From contig CANQOB010000001.1 of the NCBI GenBank assembly GCA_947625385.1, positions 1-64,000 on the forward strand: a stretch of 64,000 bases of DNA, given 5' to 3'. The first letter of the stretch is position 1; each line of letters starts with the position of its first letter. The notes beneath the pieces are model-generated. The model worked only from the letters and a program-made list of their open reading frames with translations. It had not been told where the DNA came from and ran no database searches. Shown in pieces: positions 9,174 through 20,229 of the stretch. Source of the DNA: an uncultured Clostridia bacterium (GTDB lineage: Bacteria; Bacillota; Clostridia; Christensenellales; Borkfalkiaceae). A program made the translations under genes and the position numbers.

Positions 9174-10505
9174 ATGAAATTTCAAAAAGGTTTTTATGCG
9201 GATATCCGCGTCGAAAGAAGATATTCCGCGAGCGTTAAAATCCGTGACGGCGTCGTCGAGGAATGCAAAGAGACGACGACCGCCCGCGCTTTTTTGCGCG
9301 TGTTCGACGGTGAAATGTGGTACTACGCCTCCACTTACCGCCTCGGCGGGATTCAGGAGGAACTTGATCGTCTCTATGCGGGCGCGACCCCGCGGGCGGA
9401 TATCCTGTCCCATCCCGTCGTCGCCAGAATCGAGGCAAACCGCCAAAAGCTGTGGAAATTCAAAGAGAATTGCGTGAAGAACGTTCCGCTCTCCGAGAAG
9501 AAAAAATATCTCGAAGAGCGGCTTCCCGCGCTCGCTTCTCCCTATTTGAAAATGGGGATGGCGCGGTACGCCGATCTCTATGTGCAGAAAATTTTCGTCT
9601 CCTCCAAGGGGGCGGATCTCGGTTTCGACTTCCAGCTCGCGGGCGTGGGATTCGGCGCGTCGCTCGCATCGGAGGGCGAGACGTTCGAGACGTTTTTCAA
9701 ACAGACCAAGGACAGCTTTTCAGCCCTCAATGTCTCGCAAGAGGACGTCAAAAAGAGCGTCGAAGAGGGGGAGACCTTCCTTCTCCGCGCCAAGCCCGTC
9801 GTGCCGGGCGTGTATCCCGTCATCCTCTCGCCCGAGGTCGCGGGCGTATTCGCGCACGAATCCTTCGGGCATAAGTCGGAAGCGGATTTCATGCTCGGCG
9901 ACGAGACGATGAAGCGGGAATGGCAGCTCGGCAAACGGGTCGGTTCGGAGATTCTCTCCATTACGGACAGCGGGGAGGGCGCAGGTTCCGGCTATTGCCC
10001 CTTCGATGACGAGGGAACGCGCGCGGGCAAGACCTATCTCATCAAAGACGGCGTGCTCGCGGGCAGATTGCATTCGGCGGAGACCGCCGCCGACCTCGGC
10101 GAAGAGACCACAGGCAACGCCCGCGCCGTCAACTGCGAGTTCGAACCGATCGTCCGCATGACGAGCACCGTCATCGAGGCGGGGGATACCCCCAAGGAGG
10201 AGCTGTTCGCGAGAATCCGCCACGGGTATTTCATCAAATCGTACAAACACGGCTCGGGCATGAGCACATTCACGATCGCGCCCCACCTCGCCTATGAGAT
10301 CGTGGACGGCAAGATCGCGGGACCCGTGAAGATCGCCGTCATTACGGGCAATGTATTCGAAACGCTCGGCAAGGTGGACGGGCTTTCCGACAGGGTGGAG
10401 GTCGTCGACAATGTGTTCGGAGGCTGCGGCAAGATGGAGCAGAGCCCCCTTACGGTCTCCTTCGGGGGACCCTATGTCAGCATCTCCGGCATGAATGTTC
10501 AGTGA
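9174..10505 (+). CDS. tldD: TldD-like metalloprotease subunit
   Basis: MKFQKGFYADIRVERR start after GGCAGGTG; AHESFGHKSEADF (HExxxH metal site); paired with the next gene. Confidence 0.8.
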   Translation: MKFQKGFYADIRVERRYSASVKIRDGVVEECKETTTARAFLRVFDGEMWYYASTYRLGGIQEELDRLYAGATPRADILSHPVVARIEANRQKLWKFKENCVKNVPLSEKKKYLEERLPALASPYLKMGMARYADLYVQKIFVSSKGADLGFDFQLAGVGFGASLASEGETFETFFKQTKDSFSALNVSQEDVKKSVEEGETFLLRAKPVVPGVYPVILSPEVAGVFAHESFGHKSEADFMLGDETMKREWQLGKRVGSEILSITDSGEGAGSGYCPFDDEGTRAGKTYLIKDGVLAGRLHSAETAADLGEETTGNARAVNCEFEPIVRMTSTVIEAGDTPKEELFARIRHGYFIKSYKHGSGMSTFTIAPHLAYEIVDGKIAGPVKIAVITGNVFETLGKVDGLSDRVEVVDNVFGGCGKMEQSPLTVSFGGPYVSISGMNVQ

Positions 10506-10512
10506 GGCGGTT

Positions 10513-11730
10513 ATGGAACGGGAAACGATCGTAAATCAAAGTATATCGCAGAGCGTGCATTGTGCGGGGGGCAAAACGCAATCCCTCCGCGTCAAGGAGG
10601 ACAAACATACCGTCGTGCGCACATTCGACGGCGTACGGGTCGGCATTGCCGCCGAGATCGGGGACGCCCACGAGGATATGGTGGCGTCGGCGTCGGTCGA
10701 AAAGCTCCCGGGCGGCATCGAATATCCCTGCGCCCTGCCCGAGCACAAGACGCGCTTCCAGGACGCGAGCTCGGAAGAATTGAAAGGATTTTCCGTGCTT
10801 CCCGCGGCGAAGAGTCTCTTGTCGCGCCTCATGGACAGCTTTCCGAACTTCGCGTTTTCGGGACCGCTGCTCTCTTTGAGCGAGCGCAAGCATTCTTACG
10901 ACAATTCAAAGGGGACAAAGTACCGCTATGAGGCGAACGACGTGTCGGTCTGCGCCGTCATACGTGCAAAGAACTCCGCAAACATCATGGACGCGGCGTA
11001 TGAAGCGCGGCGCGACTTCTTTGATGAGAGCGCCGTCGTCGCGGACGTCGGCGCCATGCTCGGCGCCTACGACCGCAGGGTCGCTCTTCCGAAAAAGCAG
11101 CTACCCGTGCTCGTCGGCGAGGAAACGGCGCAGTTCCTTCTCGGGGAACTGACCGCCGAGACCTGCATGAGCGGCGCGGGCTTGCTGTCCGGGAAATACC
11201 GCGAAAAGAGCTTTTCGGAGTATTTCCGCCTCTATACCGACGTCTCTCCGGCGGCACGGGACAGGGTACCTTTCTTCGACACGGAGGGGACGACCTTGGA
11301 GGGGGATAAATTCTACTATATCAAGGACGGCGTGATCTGCGGACTCGCGACGACGAGGCGTTCGGCAAAGAAATACGGTCTGCCGCTCTCGGGCGGGGCG
11401 TGGGCGCAGCTCGACGATATCCCCGTCCCCGCATTCCTCGGCGTAGGAGTGGGGGTCACGCATACCTCGCTCAAAGATCTCGTCGGCGGGAAGGCGATCT
11501 ATGTTGCGATGACGTCGGGCGGGGACATGACTCCCGACGGGACGCTCGCGCTGCCCGTCCAGCTCGCCTATCTCTATGAGGGCGGGAGACTGGTGGGGCG
11601 CCTCCCGGAGTTTACGATCGCGGGAAATCTGTTCGATGTGTTCGGAGGCGGCTATCTCGGCTGTGCCGAGAACGATGCGTTCGGGTATCGGAGAGAGCGC
11701 CTGATCGCCGCGGACTTCAAAGTGATCTGA
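10513..11730 (+). CDS. tldE: TldE/PmbA-like subunit (ATG 10495 also possible)
   Basis: Adjacent to tldD; PmbA-like C-terminus (SGGDMTPDGTLALPVQLAYLYEGGRLVGRLPEFTIAGNLFDVF). Confidence 0.75.
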   Translation: MERETIVNQSISQSVHCAGGKTQSLRVKEDKHTVVRTFDGVRVGIAAEIGDAHEDMVASASVEKLPGGIEYPCALPEHKTRFQDASSEELKGFSVLPAAKSLLSRLMDSFPNFAFSGPLLSLSERKHSYDNSKGTKYRYEANDVSVCAVIRAKNSANIMDAAYEARRDFFDESAVVADVGAMLGAYDRRVALPKKQLPVLVGEETAQFLLGELTAETCMSGAGLLSGKYREKSFSEYFRLYTDVSPAARDRVPFFDTEGTTLEGDKFYYIKDGVICGLATTRRSAKKYGLPLSGGAWAQLDDIPVPAFLGVGVGVTHTSLKDLVGGKAIYVAMTSGGDMTPDGTLALPVQLAYLYEGGRLVGRLPEFTIAGNLFDVFGGGYLGCAENDAFGYRRERLIAADFKVI

Positions 11731-11756
11731 AAAAACGTCCCTTGCGGGACGTTTTT
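11731..11756 (+). terminator. Intrinsic terminator after tldE
   Basis: AAAAACGTCCC-TTG-CGGGACGTTTTT. Confidence 0.85.
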
Positions 11757-11779
11757 CTGTGACGCGTGAAAGCATCGGT

Positions 11780-13021
11780 TTATCGGAGGTTCAAAAACTT
11801 CAACGCAGCGGCGATATCGACGTCCTCCCGAAGATGTTCGGGCGTCCACGGGACGAAAATGTCGGGCTGTATGCCGCGCCCTCTTGTGGCTTTGCCTTCG
11901 TCGATCGCCTTGCTCCGCGACGTCGGATAAAGCAAATAATAGTCTCCGAAATCGACGTAGGCAAGGTTGGAATAGTCGCATATCCCCATGGTGGGGCGAC
12001 CGATCACGGTGACTTTTTTGAGCCTTGCCGCCGTTTCGACAAAACTTTCTCCCGACGAACCGCAGGTATAGTCAGTCAGGACAACGACTTTTTCGGGAAA
12101 ACGGGTGCCGTGCTCCGAAAATAGGAAGCCGTCCGCCTTCATGGGCACAAAGCCTTTGCCTTTGTTTTTGATTTGCTCCTCGATCAGCTCTTCGTAAAAA
12201 CGGCGCATTTCTTCGGAATACGCCTTATCGCGATAACTTTCGAAGAGTGAAAGGCGGGATTCGGAGTTGCGCTCTGTGCAGAGCAGCTCTACTGCCGCAG
12301 GGAAGATTGGCTGATTGCATAAAGCGTCATCCTCTTCGAGGCAGTATTTGAGGAGCGGCAAGAACACGGTATCGCTTCCGCCCACATTTTCCCGCACATC
12401 GATCACGAGATATTTTGTATGTTCGATCTCTTCCCGGCAGCCGTCAAGAAAATCTTTCATATCCGCCTCGTCATAGAAATCGTCGAACCGCAGATACAGG
12501 CAGTCGTCGTGAATCATCTTGTGCTCATAGGGGAGGCTTCCCGACCGCGGCGTTTTGGCGCGGACGGCAAGGTCGAACGTCTTTCCGTCTCTTTTGACGG
12601 CGATCGTTTCGGAGCGGGAAAGGATATCCTCCCACACGTCCGAGCAGCGGTCGGGCGCTTCGTCCAAAAACGCATGATAGGTCTCGGCGGTCTGCGGAAC
12701 GGACGCCCCGTCGATGGCTACGATCTCGTCGCCCTTCAAGAGGTCGTCCACCTCGGAATCCGTGACGAACAGACTGCCAAGGTACCGCCTAACCCGAAAA
12801 CCGATGTAGCAGCCGTCCGTGTGACTTTTATAGAAATTGAGATGTCCGCGCACGCCGAACGCCGCCAAATATTTTTCAACGGAAAATAAGAAGGATTTTT
12901 CATCCATCGCGTCGGAAATTTCCGAAAGGAAGGGCTCGGGGTCGACCTGTATTTCCTTGCAGAATGCAGCGTCATGCCGGCAGACATCGACGACCGTTTG
13001 CGCAATTTCTTTCTTTGTCAT
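11780..13021 (-). CDS. S41-family (C-terminal processing peptidase-like) protein, no obvious signal peptide
   Basis: YTCGSSGESFV nucleophile motif; start MTKKEIAQT with AAGGAG upstream. The longer listed ORF runs into tRNA-Ser. Confidence 0.65.
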   Translation of the reverse strand: MTKKEIAQTVVDVCRHDAAFCKEIQVDPEPFLSEISDAMDEKSFLFSVEKYLAAFGVRGHLNFYKSHTDGCYIGFRVRRYLGSLFVTDSEVDDLLKGDEIVAIDGASVPQTAETYHAFLDEAPDRCSDVWEDILSRSETIAVKRDGKTFDLAVRAKTPRSGSLPYEHKMIHDDCLYLRFDDFYDEADMKDFLDGCREEIEHTKYLVIDVRENVGGSDTVFLPLLKYCLEEDDALCNQPIFPAAVELLCTERNSESRLSLFESYRDKAYSEEMRRFYEELIEEQIKNKGKGFVPMKADGFLFSEHGTRFPEKVVVLTDYTCGSSGESFVETAARLKKVTVIGRPTMGICDYSNLAYVDFGDYYLLYPTSRSKAIDEGKATRGRGIQPDIFVPWTPEHLREDVDIAAALKFLNLR

Positions 13022-13089
13022 GAGTTCTCCTTTGAATTGGTTTTTTCTGAATGAAATTATATCACATTCCCGCGAAAAAAGCAAGATGA

Positions 13090-13119
13090 AAAAGCGGAGG
13101 AAAACATCCTCCGTTTTTT
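13090..13119 (-). terminator. Terminator downstream of tRNA-Ser
   Basis: CGGAGGA/TCCTCCG stem with T-tract on either strand. Confidence 0.65.
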
Positions 13120-13121
13120 CA

Positions 13122-13212
13122 TGGCGCAGAGACGGGGATTTGAACCCCGGGTAGACTTTTGACCTACACACGATTTCCAATCGTGCTCCTTAAGCCGCTC
13201 GGACATCTCTGC
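13122..13212 (-). tRNA. tRNA-Ser(GGA)
   Basis: Reverse complement GCAGAGATGTCCGAGCGGCTTAAGG...CACGA-TTGGAAA-TCGTG...GGTTCAAATCCCCGTCTCTGCGCCA; long variable arm, encoded CCA. Confidence 0.95.
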
Positions 13213-13397
13213 AAGCTATCTTATTTTACACGAAAAAGCATAAAATTGCAACTGATTTCCGCCGCGTTTCAAAAATTCCCGAGAATTTCTTTTTTTCGGG
13301 CTCCATTCCCGACGGTTAGCGCGGCGCTTTCAAATCCTGTTTCAGTTGATTACATGATACCATAGAGCGGCAAGAAAATCAAGTCCGAACGGCATAA

Positions 13398-13426
13398 AAA
13401 AAGCACAGCGGGAATTCCCGCTGTGC
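13398..13426 (-). terminator. groEL terminator, 24-bp perfect palindrome
   Basis: GCACAGCGGGAATTCCCGCTGTGC followed on the minus strand by TTTTTTT. Confidence 0.85.
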
Positions 13427-13442
13427 AAGATAGACTTTATTC

Positions 13443-15369
<1,927 letters not shown>

Positions 15370-15400
15370 ATTGGAATGCCTCCTTTTTTTATCCTTTTAT

Positions 15401-15428
15401 ATTATAAACCGGAAGCCCGCTCTATCAA
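15401..15428 (-). promoter_or_regulatory. Putative sigma-A promoter of groESL
   Basis: Minus strand TTGATA-16 bp-TATAAT. Confidence 0.55.
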
Positions 15429-15489
15429 ACGAAAATCAAAAAAAATTTTGGGAAATTTTGTAAGCGCTTTCCGCACTTTCCGCAAATCC

Positions 15490-15518
15490 TTGCTTTTCGT
15501 ACAAAGATATGGTATAAT
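15490..15518 (+). promoter_or_regulatory. Putative sigma-A promoter of the dCMP deaminase gene
   Basis: TTGCTT-17 bp-TATAAT. Confidence 0.65.
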
Positions 15519-15537
15519 ATGCGTCGGAGGAAGCGCT

Positions 15538-15981
15538 ATGGACAAATGGGATCGTCGATTCATGGATCTGACCGAGCAAGTCGGCACATGGGCAAGCTGC
15601 CTGCGCCGAAAAGTGGGCGCGATCATCGTCAGGGATAAACGCGTCATGACGACGGGCTATAACGGAGCTCCGTCGGGCATCCGCTCCTGTATCGAGCGGG
15701 GAAAATGCCTGCGGACGGAAAACAATATCCCGAGCGGCACGCATGCCGAGCTTTGCTATGCCACCCACGCCGAGCAGAACGCCATCATCCAGGCTGCAAA
15801 GTACGGCGTGAACATCTGCGGCGCGACGCTGTATTGCACCCACCAGCCCTGCGTCATCTGTGCGAAAATGATCATCAATGCGGGAATCAAGCGGGTCGTC
15901 TACAAGGAAGGCTATCCCGATGAGTTCTCCATGGAGCTTTTCCGCGAGGCGGGCACTTTGGTCGAAAAATTCGAGGAGTAA
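15538..15981 (+). CDS. dCMP deaminase / ComEB-like zinc deaminase
   Basis: HAEQNAI and CTHQPCVICAKMIINAGI motifs; start MDKWDRRFMDL after CGGAGG; listed 489-aa ORF is overextended through groES. Confidence 0.9.
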   Translation: MDKWDRRFMDLTEQVGTWASCLRRKVGAIIVRDKRVMTTGYNGAPSGIRSCIERGKCLRTENNIPSGTHAELCYATHAEQNAIIQAAKYGVNICGATLYCTHQPCVICAKMIINAGIKRVVYKEGYPDEFSMELFREAGTLVEKFEE

Positions 15982-15987
15982 ATCATC

Positions 15988-16506
15988 ATGCAAAATCCGA
16001 TCGTAACGTTTGAAATGGAAAACGGCAGCCTGTTCAAGGCAGAACTCTATCCCGAGACCGCACCCAATACGGTGAACAACTTTCTTTCGCTCGTCAAGAA
16101 GGGCTTCTATGACGGCGTGATCTTTCACCGGGTCATCCGCGGCTTCATGATTCAGGGAGGAGACCCGAAGGGACTGGGCATCGGCGGTCCCGGATATCAT
16201 ATCCGCGGCGAATTCGGGGCGAACGGGTTCCCCAATGCCCTCAAACATACGCGCGGCGTCCTGTCGATGGCGCGCGCACAGGACAAGGATTCCGCCGGTT
16301 CGCAGTTCTTCGTCATGCACGCGGACGCGCCCTACCTCGACGGGCAGTATGCCGCGTTCGGAAAGGTCATCGAGGGAATGGAAGTCGTCGATGAGATCGC
16401 TTCCGTGCGCGTGGACTTCCGCGACAGACCGATCGCCGAACAAAAGATGAAAAAGGTGACTGCCGAAACCTTCGGCGTCGACTATCCGCAGCCCGTAACA
16501 CTTTGA
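15988..16506 (+). CDS. Cyclophilin-type peptidyl-prolyl isomerase
   Basis: FHRVIRGFMIQGGDPKGLGIGGPGY; SMARAQDKDSAGSQFFVM. Confidence 0.95.
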   Translation: MQNPIVTFEMENGSLFKAELYPETAPNTVNNFLSLVKKGFYDGVIFHRVIRGFMIQGGDPKGLGIGGPGYHIRGEFGANGFPNALKHTRGVLSMARAQDKDSAGSQFFVMHADAPYLDGQYAAFGKVIEGMEVVDEIASVRVDFRDRPIAEQKMKKVTAETFGVDYPQPVTL

Positions 16507-16518
16507 AAGGAAAACGCC

Positions 16519-17955
16519 ATGTCAGATAAATCGGTTTATGAAAATCCGCTGAATACCCGCTACGCGAGCCGCGAAATGCAGGAAAATTTCGGCGATGAAA
16601 AGAGATTCCGCCTTTGGAGAACGCTCTGGATAGCCTTGGCGGAGAGCGAGATGGAGCTCGGGCTGCCCATCACCAAGGAGCAGATCGAGGAGCTGAAAGC
16701 GCACAGGGACGACATCGATTTTGCGCGCGCGGAGGCGTATGAGCGGGAAGTGCGGCACGACGTCATGGCGCATGTCAAGACGTTCGGGGACGCGGCGCCG
16801 TCTGCGCGGGGCATCATCCACCTCGGCGCGACGAGCTGCTTCGTCGATTGCAATTCCGAGCTCATCATTCTGCGGGACGGATTGGAGATTCTCCTCCGAA
16901 AACTTGTCAATGTGCTCGACAAACTGAAAAAGTTTGCGCTTCGTTACAGAAATTTGCCGACGCTCGGCTTCACACATTTGCAGCCTGCGCAGCTCACGAC
17001 GGTGGGCAAGCGCGCAACGCTTTGGATGCAGGACCTCATGCTCGATTATGAAAACCTGCAAAATCTGCTCTCCCATTTCCGCCTGCGCGGGGTCAAGGGG
17101 ACGACGGGAACGCAGGCGAGTTTTTTGGACCTCTTCGACGGGGATGCGCGCAAAGTGAAGGAGCTGGAAAAACGCGTCGTCGAAAAGCTCGGCTACTCGA
17201 AAGTGTACGGCGTGACGGGACAGACCTATCCCCGCAAATTCGATTACAATGTGCTCTGCGTGCTCTCGCAGATCGCACAGAGCGCGTACAAGTTCTCCAA
17301 CGATATCCGCCTCTTGCAGAACATGAAGGAGATCGAGGAGCCCTTCGAGACCAAACAAATCGGTTCGTCCGCAATGGCGTACAAGCGCAATCCGATGCGC
17401 TCCGAACGCATGGGCAGTCTTGCGCGCTATATGCTTTCGCTGCCGGTCAATTCCGCCTTTACGGCGGGGACGCAGTGGTTCGAGCGCACGCTCGACGACA
17501 GCGCAAACCGCCGCATCGTCAATGCGCAGGCGTTCCTCACGGTGGACGCCATCCTCAATATCTATATGAACGTTGCGGAAAACCTTGTCGTGCACGAAAA
17601 GGTCATCAAAAAGCATATCGCCGCCGAACTTCCCTTCATGGCGACGGAGAACATCATCATGGAATGCGTGAAGGCGGGAGGGGACAGACAGGAATTGCAC
17701 GAGCGCATCCGCGTGCTCTCGCAGGAAGCAGGGAAAACGGTCAAGGACGAGGGGAAAGAGAACGACCTCGTAAAACGCATCGAGCGCGATGAGATGTTCG
17801 CCGCCGTACACGGAAGGATGCACGAGATTCTCGATACGAAAAAATTCGTCGGCCGTGCGCCCGAACAGACAAAGGAATTTATCCGTAGTGAGATCGACCC
17901 CATCTTGCGTCGGCACAAAAATCTGCTCGGAGAGCAGGGGGACGTAAGGGTTTAA
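16519..17955 (+). CDS. purB: Adenylosuccinate lyase
   Basis: TRYASREMQENF; lyase signature GSSAMAYKRNPMRSE. Confidence 0.93.
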   Translation: MSDKSVYENPLNTRYASREMQENFGDEKRFRLWRTLWIALAESEMELGLPITKEQIEELKAHRDDIDFARAEAYEREVRHDVMAHVKTFGDAAPSARGIIHLGATSCFVDCNSELIILRDGLEILLRKLVNVLDKLKKFALRYRNLPTLGFTHLQPAQLTTVGKRATLWMQDLMLDYENLQNLLSHFRLRGVKGTTGTQASFLDLFDGDARKVKELEKRVVEKLGYSKVYGVTGQTYPRKFDYNVLCVLSQIAQSAYKFSNDIRLLQNMKEIEEPFETKQIGSSAMAYKRNPMRSERMGSLARYMLSLPVNSAFTAGTQWFERTLDDSANRRIVNAQAFLTVDAILNIYMNVAENLVVHEKVIKKHIAAELPFMATENIIMECVKAGGDRQELHERIRVLSQEAGKTVKDEGKENDLVKRIERDEMFAAVHGRMHEILDTKKFVGRAPEQTKEFIRSEIDPILRRHKNLLGEQGDVRV

Positions 17956-17964
17956 GAGGTTTTG

Positions 17965-17997
17965 CGAGGTATTATGCGTGACATAATACCTCGTTTT
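17965..17997 (+). repeat. Intergenic hairpin element copy 1
   Basis: CGAGGTATTATG-CGTGA-CATAATACCTCG then TTTT; perfect 12-bp arms. Confidence 0.85.
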
Positions 17998-18033
17998 ATC
18001 ATGAATTTATCATAGACGCGCATACTGTCCGAT

Positions 18034-18282
18034 ATGGAATATAAAAAGGTGTGCGTGGAAATTCTGGCGAGATTTTTGAGTGACGGCGGGCTTCGGCCCG
18101 TCGAACTTCTCTGGACGGACGGCGAGCGCTACCCGATCGAGCGGACAAAGTTCATCGAGCATGCGCCCGCCAACGTCGAGAGCATCCTCCCGGTGAGATA
18201 TACCGTCGTTGTAGGGGGGAAGGAGCGCTATCTCTATTTCGAGCCGGAGAAAATGCGTTGGTTCGTGGAGGTCCGCCTTTGA
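18034..18282 (+). CDS. Small conserved-looking protein, 82 aa, translationally coupled to the Y-family polymerase
   Basis: ATG ORF ending in a 4-bp overlap with the TTG start of the downstream polymerase. Confidence 0.55.
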   Translation: MEYKKVCVEILARFLSDGGLRPVELLWTDGERYPIERTKFIEHAPANVESILPVRYTVVVGGKERYLYFEPEKMRWFVEVRL

Positions 18283-19517
18283 GCAAAACGAGGTGCATTC
18301 TGCACAGCGATCTCAATAATTTTTATGCGTCTGTGGAGGTCCTCAAACATCCTGAATACAGGGATGTGCCGCTTGCCGTGTGCGGCAGCATCAAGGACAG
18401 GCACGGCGTGGTGCTCGCGAAGAATCCCCCCGCCAAGGCATGCGGCGTCAAGACGGGGGAGCCGCTCTTTCAGGCGCGCGGGAAATGTCCGGGGCTCGTC
18501 GAAATCGAAGCAGATTTCCCCTCGTATTTGCTCGTCTCCAAAGCGGTCAGAAAGATTTACGAGCGATATACCGACAAGATCGAGCCCTTCGGAATCGACG
18601 AATGCTGGCTGGATGTCACCGAGAGCACCGCTCTGTTCGGCGACGGCGTTCAGATTGCGGAGAGCATTCGCCAAACGGTGAAAAAGGAATGCGGCGTGAC
18701 CGTGAGCGTGGGGGTGAGCTGGAACAAAATTTTCGCAAAGCTTGCCTCCGACCTCAGAAAACCGGACGCCGTTACGCCCATTACCCCCGAAAATTACCGT
18801 GAAACGGCGTGGAAACTCCCTGCAAGCGATCTCCTGTTCGTCGGACAGGCTACGGCGAAGAAACTGCGCTTTCTCGGAATCGAGACCATCGGCGACCTCG
18901 CCCGCGCCGACGAGAGCCGTCTCGTCATGGAACTCGGAAAATGGGGGAAGGTGCTCTACGAATACGCGAACGGCAGGGACAACTCCTCCGTCCGGGAAAG
19001 CGGCGAGACGAGAGAGGTCAAGAGCATCGGGAACAGCCTCACTTGCTACCGAGACCTTGCGGAAGAGGATGAGATCTACATGCTCTTTTTGCTCCTCGCC
19101 GACAGTGTGGCGTTCCGCCTCGCCGAGAGCGGATTGGGGCGTGCGCACACGGTCAAGATCTCGGTGACGGACTGCGATCTGAACAGATTCGGCAAGCAGG
19201 GACAATGCAATCCGACCCGCAACGCAAAGGAGATCGCAGACTGTGCCATGCGGCTGTTCCGCGCGCTGCCGAAGAAGGGGAAACCCGTGCGGGCGCTCGG
19301 GGTCTCGGTCTCCGATTTCACGGGGCAGGAACAGCTCGACATGTTCGGCACAGCGGCGCGGGAGGAAAAACTCGAAAAAGCGGACGCCGCCGTTTCGAAG
19401 ATTCGGCAAAAATACGGAAATCATGCGATCAAGCGCGCGACCGTGCTCACCGACGAGCGGCTCAGCGGGCTCGACATCAAGGGCGCGCACGTCATTCACC
19501 CGGAAGGAAAGATTTGA
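18279..19517 (+). CDS. dinB: DNA polymerase IV (Y-family), TTG start
   Basis: LSKTRCILHSDLNNFYASVE; FGIDECWLDVT; GVSWNKIFAKLASDLRKPDAV. Confidence 0.9.
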   Translation: MSKTRCILHSDLNNFYASVEVLKHPEYRDVPLAVCGSIKDRHGVVLAKNPPAKACGVKTGEPLFQARGKCPGLVEIEADFPSYLLVSKAVRKIYERYTDKIEPFGIDECWLDVTESTALFGDGVQIAESIRQTVKKECGVTVSVGVSWNKIFAKLASDLRKPDAVTPITPENYRETAWKLPASDLLFVGQATAKKLRFLGIETIGDLARADESRLVMELGKWGKVLYEYANGRDNSSVRESGETREVKSIGNSLTCYRDLAEEDEIYMLFLLLADSVAFRLAESGLGRAHTVKISVTDCDLNRFGKQGQCNPTRNAKEIADCAMRLFRALPKKGKPVRALGVSVSDFTGQEQLDMFGTAAREEKLEKADAAVSKIRQKYGNHAIKRATVLTDERLSGLDIKGAHVIHPEGKI

Positions 19518-19539
19518 AAAAGTTTCTGTCTGTCCGCTC

Positions 19540-19568
19540 TTGATTTTGATGGAATTCTATACTATAAT
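19540..19568 (+). promoter_or_regulatory. Putative sigma-A promoter of the lipoprotein gene
   Basis: TTGATT-17 bp-TATAAT. Confidence 0.6.
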
Positions 19569-19644
19569 AGAATTAGGGAAGAAAAATCGTCGTATTGTTG
19601 GATAGTTTTCTTTCTCAAACGTTTTATAAGCAGGGAGGAGTTTT

Positions 19645-20142
19645 ATGAGAAAGTTGTTAACGCTCTGCGTAACGCTCATGGGAATCGTTTTATCGATTTC
19701 TTTTGTCGGCTGTTCTGCGGAATTGCCTTATCATCCAGAATTCTATGAGAATGCCGTCTCATGGATCAGAGAAGATTTTCAAAATGAAAATCATGTAAAG
19801 GGCGTAGAAAACGGTTCCGATGCCGAAGATGCGGAACAATATCCGGAAACGAGAACTTTTATCGTTTCCGACGAGGCAGATCACAAGCAGATTTTCTTGG
19901 ATGATATTGACGAATTGGATGTGGATCTCGCGGAGAAAACGCTCATTGTTTATACTTTTGCGGCAGAATATGTTTTACCCGCAAAAATCGTCACGATGTA
20001 TTTGAACGATGACGTTTTGACGGTGGAATATGAGATAGAGTTGATTCCGGAGACGGGAAGCGCAGTAAAACCCTTTCAACGTTGGTTTATCTTGAAACTG
20101 GATAAAACAGATTTTTCATCGGTCAACTTTGTGGAGCGGTAA
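19645..20142 (+). CDS. Uncharacterised lipoprotein
   Basis: MRKLLTLCVTLMGIVLSISFVGCSAE, lipobox FVGC; GGAGG SD upstream. Confidence 0.7.
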   Translation: MRKLLTLCVTLMGIVLSISFVGCSAELPYHPEFYENAVSWIREDFQNENHVKGVENGSDAEDAEQYPETRTFIVSDEADHKQIFLDDIDELDVDLAEKTLIVYTFAAEYVLPAKIVTMYLNDDVLTVEYEIELIPETGSAVKPFQRWFILKLDKTDFSSVNFVER

Positions 20143-20184
20143 ATAAGTTTTCAAAAACGCGTGGGTCGTCGAACCCGCACGTAC

Positions 20185-20229
20185 GGCACCAAAAAAGGGA
20201 AGGCATGAAACCTTCCCTTTTTTGGTGCC
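20185..20229 (-). terminator. tRNA-Leu terminator; 19-bp perfect inverted repeat reaching into the tRNA 3' end
   Basis: GGCACCAAAAAAGGGAAGG-CATGAAA-CCTTCCCTTTTTTGGTGCC. Confidence 0.8.

Noticed and set aside
13022-13180. N-terminal extension of the S41 ORF
   Set aside because: Overlaps the tRNA-Ser gene and terminator; an SD-supported ATG is at 13021.
20150-20190. Possible second, degenerate tRNA on the plus strand (…CGAACCCGCACGTACGGCACCA)
   Set aside because: No D-arm or anticodon arm can be assembled and the T-loop is not canonical; kept only as part of the palindrome finding.
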